Shown here in pieces: positions 51,101 through 60,000 of a stretch of DNA of 64,000 nt. The stretch is taken from assembly GCA_035610835.1 (NCBI GenBank), contig CM069442.1, positions 29,899,798-29,963,797 on the forward strand, given 5' to 3'. Position numbers and translations under genes: made by a program. Source of the DNA: Ophiura sarsii (Eukaryota; Echinodermata; Ophiuroidea; Amphilepidida; Ophiuridae). Below the pieces are notes generated by a model. That model did no database searches. It was given only the letters and a program-made list of their open reading frames with translations, and was not told where the DNA came from. Numbering within the stretch: the stretch's first letter is position 1; each line of letters begins with the position of its first letter.

Positions 51101-54008
51101 ATCTTAGGAGCCAGAAATGTTCCATTTAGAAATCATAGGGTAAAATGTGGTGAATTACTGTCAAAGGTGGTTAACCACCAAACAGTTTGTGTACTACTCA
51201 ATGGGCAAATATTTTGTGACCATGTGCTTCTCAAAAAATAAAACCGTTGGAGTTATGCAACTCAAACTTTGAAATGCGACCATTTTAAAGATGACCTTTC
51301 ATGTAAAATAGAAAACATCAAGTTGAAAATCGGGCCAGCAATCGGAACATCTACCTTTAAGACTGATTTTCTCGAAAAATAGATCTTTTAAAACACTTTT
51401 CACACGCGGCTATTACTTTTAGTTTTACCATTATACAAAACAGATTTTCAGAAACCTTTCCCACCTTATCTCATGAACTATTGAACCCAAACTAGACAAG
51501 TTTGCACTTATTTTAATATTGTAATGACATTCAATAATTTTAACATTTTTCAAAACATTTTGGAAAATTTCGGAACTGTCGTCTGCAAACGCCTGCCGCG
51601 AGGAAAGTGTTAAATAACTGGGTTGTTTTTAATATTTGATTAGGGAGCAAATCAAAACTCGACCGCGCGACAACCGGCGGTTCCGCCCGGTTTGACCGCA
51701 TATCATTGTTTAGAACAATAGAAACCGGCTGCAACCTCACGGAACTTCTGCACGGAACAACCGGTGGTTGCCGGGCGGTCGAGTTTTGATGTGCTCCCTT
51801 TAGAATGAGTAGGGTCTACGCAGTGGCGTGGCATGACCAGTATAGGCCTATAAACAGGGCGGGTGCAAGAAACACAATGATTGCCTGATTGGCTTTTAAC
51901 CAATTATACTTTAGACCAACTTCAAGCCAATTTTAGCTAGTTGTCGAGAAATAACCGACATAATTATACTTTAGACCAACTTCAAACCAATTTTATCTAG
52001 TTGTTGTCGAGAAATAACCGACATGACTATAGTAACTCAATACTGAAAATTTGCAATTCACACTTAAATTTGCCATGATTGACTCTAAGACTAATTTCTT
52101 AAATATCATAAACTTAATTTATTAGGCACACTCGCGGTACTTATATGGCATATGATTCCCATTGCTAAATGAATCATAAGCAATTTGAATAAACTGTTGT
52201 ATGAATATCATTTTTTTTATTGGGACGGGGGCGGAAGCTGTTGGAATTTTACCGTCGAATCCGGATAAAAACACTGACGCGCACCCCTCTTGATTAGAAA
52301 AACGTATGACCCCCTTATTTGTTGTCAATTAAAAACTGCGTGATCCCACTCATCAATTACTCCCGTCCCGACCCGGTGGAAATAATAAACGGTTCCTAAT
52401 AATTTTAGTTTCGAATACGGGTATATTCTGTTCAAATATCACTATTAATTTAAGTTAGCTTTTTATTCATTCAGCAGGCGGCAAAAAAAACCATGTCTAT
52501 GCAAAAAAGAAACCCTATTGTACGGTCGGTCGGGGGCTTTTTTCTTATTTTCCTTTGACATGTTTGAACTGGAAATGACCGTAAAATAAATAAAAATCTT
52601 AAAAACAATGAAATCTGGCCATATCTATGGGAAATTTAATCTAATTTCTTTACGGTGAATGGTGTCAATAGATGTTTCACATTCATTTACGGTCTAGGCG
52701 GTGAGTTGTAGGCTATGGCGGCACCAGTATCATAACAGTCTATGGGGTGGGGTCGGAGTGGGGTTTGGTTGGGGCAAGTTTTGTTAGTCGCATGAAGAAA
52801 GAAGATGCGCTGGCCTGGAAGCGCGCACATTCTTTTCCACAGTCAAATTTTGACAAATTGCAGGGGCCAGTGCCTCTGGTAATTTTTGTAACCAAATATT
52901 TAAAAAGGAGAGAGAAAGGAGAAAATAGAGAAAGGAGAAAGAGAAAAAGGGGAATAAAAGGGAATGAAGAGAGTACAGATATTTACGCAAGTAAAGGGGT
53001 CTACCGTTCACATGTCACATGGTAATGTCGCAAAAAATAGCTACAAATTCAGCTAAAAATCATGTTTTAGTGGCATAGTGGGCTAATTGAAAATAATTTC
53101 AATCAATGGCAATGCCCCTTGCAACTCGCAACAAGATCACTTTCATTACATTTTGACAAACCCTCGTATGTTCTTGTTCAATCACCACTAGGTTCAAGCA
53201 GCACACGCTTACTATTTTGAAACTGTCCAAAGCTTCATGACAATAAATCTTCAATTGAATTATAGTTATTTAATGTATCAATAAATGCATTCAATGAATA
53301 GAATTAGTTAAAGAATAAATAATCAGAAATTCATAAATAATGAAAACAACCCATCGATTTATCTATCAAATATATTTGTAAATGTAATAAAAAACAATGA
53401 ACAAGAAATATAATAATCAATCAATGATTAAATTTGTTTTATTTTATTGAAATGCGATTGATAGATTACTTGAATAATGACTAACATTTATATATTTATT
53501 TTTGCTTTTAGTATTAAATAATATTAATGAATGAACTGTTGGAATAAGTAATAGACAACATCAATAAGTTAATAATTAATTAACATTCTTATTAATAAGT
53601 TAATTAATTAATTCGAGAATAAATTAATTAATTATAGATTGGTATAGTGATTCATCTAAATAATTAAGTTGATTTAATTGTATTTTCTATTCATTTACTT
53701 GATTTTCAAATAATGTTAATAAATTAAGTGTTTTGCATAATTAATTAAGTTATTTATTTATATTTATATAAATTAATAGATAGATAAATACATTCATACA
53801 AATGATGGAATATGTGTGCTATGTATAATATCGTGCTGTATTTTTATTACAATACATTTCCATTTATCCAAATTCAATGAAGTTTATTCAATGAAGGCTA
53901 TTAATTGAAAATAATTTAATAGGTATAGGTCAATATAAATGCGTAAGGCCAAAAAAAAAAAATTGTTATATTGGCGTAACGGGCTGAACAAAAATAGGGT
54001 AGGTAGGT

Positions 54009-54046
<38 letters not shown>

Positions 54047-57000
54047 CAGCTGTTTTTGAACAATGTTAACCGAGTTTAAACATTCCCTATTGTTTGTTAG
54101 AAGTACCGTCGTATTTCGTTCGAGAAAAAACTTTTTTTTTTCTTCATTTTTTTATTTTTTAGGGTCGGTCGGTTGGTTTTTTGTTTTTTTTTTCACTGAA
54201 AAAAAAAGAAAAAAGTGTAGGGTCGGGCGGGTTACGCCAATATAACAATTTTTTTTTTTTGGCCTAAGTGTTGTTTTGAGAGAAATTAGACAAATCAATG
54301 CACGCGCGCTGATGTTGATTTGTGAATAATGGTACGACCCTGCAGGGGGTGCTATTGTGAGTATATCAACATTTGCGCAAGTGCATTGATTTTCTATTTT
54401 TTCGAGAAACAAAACATACGCATGTATTGACCAGATTCATACACGACAATAATACAAATCAAAATTCACAATTTGAGCATAATATTGATCTCCCTTATAA
54501 CGAATAAAAACATCATCAAACATGTTAACAAGTTTGCTACCACTACTTGCAGTAAAAATCGGCGAACCCGCTGTGCCTGAACAACAAATCAAAACAAAGC
54601 GCACGATGCGCGCATTGAAGAATATTGGACGCATCCGGGTACTTTGGTTGAACCAAGGCATCAATATTCAATACACAGTTTATCGTACCGTTAAAAAGCC
54701 TGATAGAAATAATACTTAATAAAATATCTATATAAAATTATGATTGTATGTAATCCAACGAATTGGATTGTAATTGTGTCTTATCATGCAAAATAATAAA
54801 CATTTCTCTTCGGAATAAAGATAAATTGTCATTACTTATTTTCAAGCATAAATAAATATCACAAACAACTATACTATAAAAGTATATATATTACGTTATA
54901 AACTTTATAAAATAATTACAAATATCAAAAATATCAATAAGGGACCGTTCATTATTTATGGTGGAGGGGGGGGGGGGGTAAATATAGGGGGGTCATGTAA
55001 CTTTCATATGTTGAAATGGGGGGGGGGGGTTATGTAACTTTTTATTCTTTAACAGGGGGGGTTGTGTAACTTTATTTAACTATAAAGATGGTGGTGATTG
55101 GGGTGATTTTAGAGGCTATTTTGGAGTGTAAATGCAATTTTTTTGTGCGCTTCGCGCACATTTTCTTATGACCTTTCAACTTCAAAACATGTAGGCTACT
55201 TATGATGAGACTACTTTCGTACAGCAATTTTTTGTGCACGCCCTGCTCGGACGATCTGTTGGAAAAACACCTATATATATAATCATCAATGGTTGAAAAC
55301 ATTAGAGCCATGAGGTGTATAAAAACATGTTAATAGCCTAGGCCTATGTTCCAAAATCCAATTTGATTAAAAACGGTAATTTCTTGCATGCTTTTCACCT
55401 CGTCTTACTCACAGTTCTGCACCAAAGCTCACAAGAATATTTCATACGTTTTTGTCTGGATGTTCTAACTTTTTTCGGCTTATAAAGACTCACAAAACAC
55501 CAAAATGTATAAATATATGACAAATGTTCCGCCTCGCCACGCTCGCTATGTAGTTAGTCATTAAATTATTGGCCGTTCAGAGGTCACAACCAACGAATCC
55601 ATGGGCAAAAGAAAAATACATCCCATAAGTATGTGACAAGTTGATTTTGAAGGGGGGTTGTGTAAAAATCTATTGGTTAGTAGGGGGGGGGGGGGGGGGT
55701 AATGTAATTTTCAGTTTCAGCTGTAGGGGGGGGGGGGGTTAGGTAATTTTGACATACGAGTCTTGAATTTGTCCCACCCCCCCTCCACCATAAATAATGA
55801 ACGGTCCATAACGAATAGATACCATTTTTTGAGTAATTGTTAAGTAGTGTATATCTTGTAGCATCATTCTATACTTTACTTCAGAATAGAACTTTAGAAT
55901 TCAATCTAAGCCTACTACAACACCAACCATTTTATTATTGTCTCATTTTCTGAACCTTTGCCCCTTACTTAATAATGTATAGTTATGTTGCGTCCGAGTG
56001 GTTGTACCTGGTCACACGCATTTTAAAAAAAAAAATTAGATCACAGTATAAGCTACCGAAAATAGTGTGGACACAAATATCTTGGTTAAAATATTTAAAC
56101 AAATCATCATTGCCTGATTTTTTTTACTATGGTGAGGTCTCTGTTAAAATTCACACTATATTAATTTGAACAAAACATGTAATAAATACCCCTATTTTAA
56201 ACTGTAATAAGAGGTCTGCCGTTTCGAAATAGAATATATCAGGAAATCGTGTTTATACCTACCTTTCAACTTCATGCCTTCACGCAAGTATGATTTCATG
56301 GATTATTGCCAAAATGCCCAATCATCAAAGTATACATGATCAAGTCCCATGTCCTTTGCAATCCTTAAATTCATTTTGATGTCCACATTTACAAAGCGAA
56401 CCTTCAATTTCCATAGGAAGATTACCACGGCTGTTTGATCGCGTGTAAATTGTCCGATTTATAATCGCATCTTCAAAACAGAGGGCAGCACAGATTGATT
56501 ATCAATTATCGATTATCGGGTAAAACTAGGTAAATCTAACCGTGCCGCTCAGCTCCGTAACCAAGGATTATAGAACAAAGGGATATGCACCAGTTATAGG
56601 ACGGGGGGGGGGGGGGGGGGGGGGGCTTTTAAATACATTTTATCACTGCTAGATCCATTTTAATCACGTTCTTTGTTCATTTACTTTGTTCAGCTATTTA
56701 TTTCTGACGGTGGCCATTCATACAAGCCCGATTTTATTACGATATTCAGCTTTTTTAGCCTTGCGCGCTCTAAAAAAGACTTTTTTGGTTGCGGTTTCAA
56801 CGCGAACGTAAGTTATTCCGCCAAATATGTCGCAGATTGACCAGTTCGATAAAAAAACATTATACGTAACTCAAAATGTGATATAATATCCCAAAAAGCA
56901 AATTGTGGGGCACATATTAGGATATTCAGCTTTTTTAGCCTTGCGCGCTCTAAAAAAGACTTTTTTGGTTGCGGTTTCAACGCGAACGTAAGTTATTCCG

Positions 57001-60000
57001 CCAAATATGTCGCAGATTGACCAGTTCGATAAAAAAACATTATACGTAACTCAAAATGTGATATAATATCCCAAAAAGCAAATCGTGGGGCACATATTAG
57101 GATATTCAGCTTTTTTAGCCTTGCGCGCTCTAAAAAAGACTTTTTTGGTTGCGGTTTCAACGCGAACGTAAGTTATTCCGCCAAATATGTCGCAGATTGA
57201 CCAGTTCGATAAAAAAACACTATACGTAACTCAAAATGTGATATAATATCCCAAAAAGCAAATTGTGGGGCACATATTAGGATATTCAGCTTTTTTAGCC
57301 TTGCGCGCTCTAAAAAAGACTTTTTTGGTTGCGGTTTCAACGTGAACGTAAGTTATTCCGCCAAATATGTCGCAGATTGACCAGTTCGATAAAAAAACAT
57401 TATACGTAACTCAAAATGTGATATAATATCCCAAAAAGCAAATTGTGGGGCACATATTAGGATATTCAGCTTTTTTAGCCTTGCGCGCTCTAAAAAAGAC
57501 TTTTTTGGTTGTGGTTTCAACACGAACGTAAGTTATTCCGCCAAATATGTCGCAGATTGACCAGTTCGATAAAAAAACATTATACGTAACTCAAAATGTG
57601 ATATAATATCCCAAAAAGCAAATCGTGGGGCACATATTAGGATATTCAGCTTTTTTAGCCTTGCGCGCTCTAAAAAAGACTTTTTTGGTTGCGGTTTCAA
57701 CGCGAACGTAAGTTATTCCGCCAAATATGTCGCAGATTGACCAGTTCGATAAAAAAACACTATACGTAACTCAAAATGTGATATAATATCCCAAAAAGCA
57801 AATTGTGGGGCACATATTAGGATATTCAGCTTTTTTAGCCTTGCGCGCTCTAAAAAAGACTTTTTTGGTTGCGGTTTCAACGTGAACGTAAGTTATTCCG
57901 CCAAATATGTCGCAGATTGACCAGTTCGATAAAAAAACATTATACGTAACTCAAAATGTGATATAATATCCCAAAAAGCAAATTGTGGGGCACATATTAT
58001 TAGGATATTCAGCTTTTTTAGCCTTGCGCGCTCTAAAAAAGACTTTTTTGGTTGCGGTTTCAACGCGAACGTAAGTTATTCCGCCAAATATGTCGCAGAT
58101 TGACCAGTTCGATAAAAAAACATTATACGTAACTCAAAATGTGATATAATATCCCAAAAAGCAAATCGTGGGGCACATATTAGGATATTCAGCCTTTTTA
58201 GCCTTGCGCGCTCTAAAAAAGACTTTTTTGGTTGCGGTTTCAACGCGAACGTAAGTTATTCCGCCAAATATGTCGCAGATTGACCAGTTCGATAAAAAAA
58301 CATTATACGTAACTCAAAATGTGATATAATATCCCAAAAAGCAAATCGTGGGGCACATATTAGGATATTCAGCTTTTTTAGCCTTGCGCGCTCTAAAAAA
58401 GACTTTTTTGGTTGCGGTTTCAACGCGAACGTAAGTTATTCCGCCAAATATGTCGCAGATTGACCAGTTCGATAAAAAAACACTATACGTAACTCAAAAT
58501 GTGATATAATATCCCAAAAAGCAAATTGTGGGGCACATATTAGGATATTCAGCTTTTTTAGCCTTGCGCGCTCTAAAAAAGACTTTTTTGGTTGCGGTTT
58601 CAACGTGAACGTAAGTTATTCCGCCAAATATGTCGCAGATTGACCAGTTCGATAAAAAAACATTATACGTAACTCAAAATGTGATATAATATCCCAAAAA
58701 GCAAATTGTGGGGCACATATTAGGATATTCAGCTTTTTTAGCCTTGCGCGCTCTAAAAAAGACTTTTTTGGTTGCGGTTTCAACGCGAACGTAAGTTATT
58801 CCGCCAAATATGTCGCAGATTGACCAGTTCGATAAAAAAACATTATACGTAACTCAAAATGTGATATAATATCCCAAAAAGCAAATCGTGGGGCACATAT
58901 TAGGATATTCAGCCTTTTTAGCCTTGCGCGCTCTAAAAAAGACTTTTTTGGTTGCGGTTTCAACGCGAACGTAAGTTATTCCGCCAAATATGTCGCAGAT
59001 TGACCAGTTCGATAAAAAAACACTATACGTAACTCAAAATGTGATATAATATCCCAAAAAGCAAATTGTGGGGCACATATTAGGATATTCAGCTTTTTTA
59101 GCCTTGCGCGCTCTAAAAAAGACTTTTTTGGTTGCGGTTTCAACGCGAACGTAAGTTATTCCGCCAAATATGTCGCAGATTGACCAGTTCGATAAAAAAA
59201 CACTATACGTAACTCAAAATGTGATATAATATCCCAAAAAGCAAATCGTGGGGCACATATTAGGATATTCAGCTTTTTTAGCCTTGCGCGCTCTAAAAAA
59301 GACTTTTTTGGTTGCGGTTTCAACGCGAACGTAAGTTATTCCGCCAAATATGTCGCAGATTGACCAGTTCGATAAAAAAACACTATACGTAACTCAAAAT
59401 GTGATATAATATCCCAAAAAGCAAATCGTGGGGCACATATTAGGATATTCAGCTTTTTTAGCCTTGCGCGCTCTAAAAAAGACTTTTTTGGTTGCGGTTT
59501 CAACGCGAACGTAAGTTATTCCGCCAAATATGTCGCAGATTGACCAGTTCGATAAAAAAACATTATACGTAACTCAAAATGTGATATAATATCCCAAAAA
59601 GCAAATCGTGGGGCACATATTAGGATATTCAGCTTTTTTAGCCTTGCGCGCTCTAAAAAAGACTTTTTTGGTTGCGGTTTCAACGCGAACGTAAGTTATT
59701 CCGCCAAATATGTCGCAGATTGACCAGTTCGATAAAAAAACATTATACGTAACTCAAAATGTGATATAATATCCCAAAAAGCAAATCGTGGGGCACATAT
59801 TAGGATATTCAGCATTTTTAGCCTTGCGCGCTCTAAAAAAGACTTTTTTGGTTGCGGTTTCAACGCGAACGTAAGTTATTCCGCCAAATATGTCGCAGAT
59901 TGACCAGTTCGATAAAAAAACATTATACGTAACTCAAAATGTGATATAATATCCCAAAAAGCAAATCGTGGGGCACATATTAGGATATTCAGCTTTTTTA

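Noticed and set aside
52747..53025. 92-codon plus-strand frame and its antisense partner
   Set aside because: Both come from the polypurine tract; no conserved domain visible.
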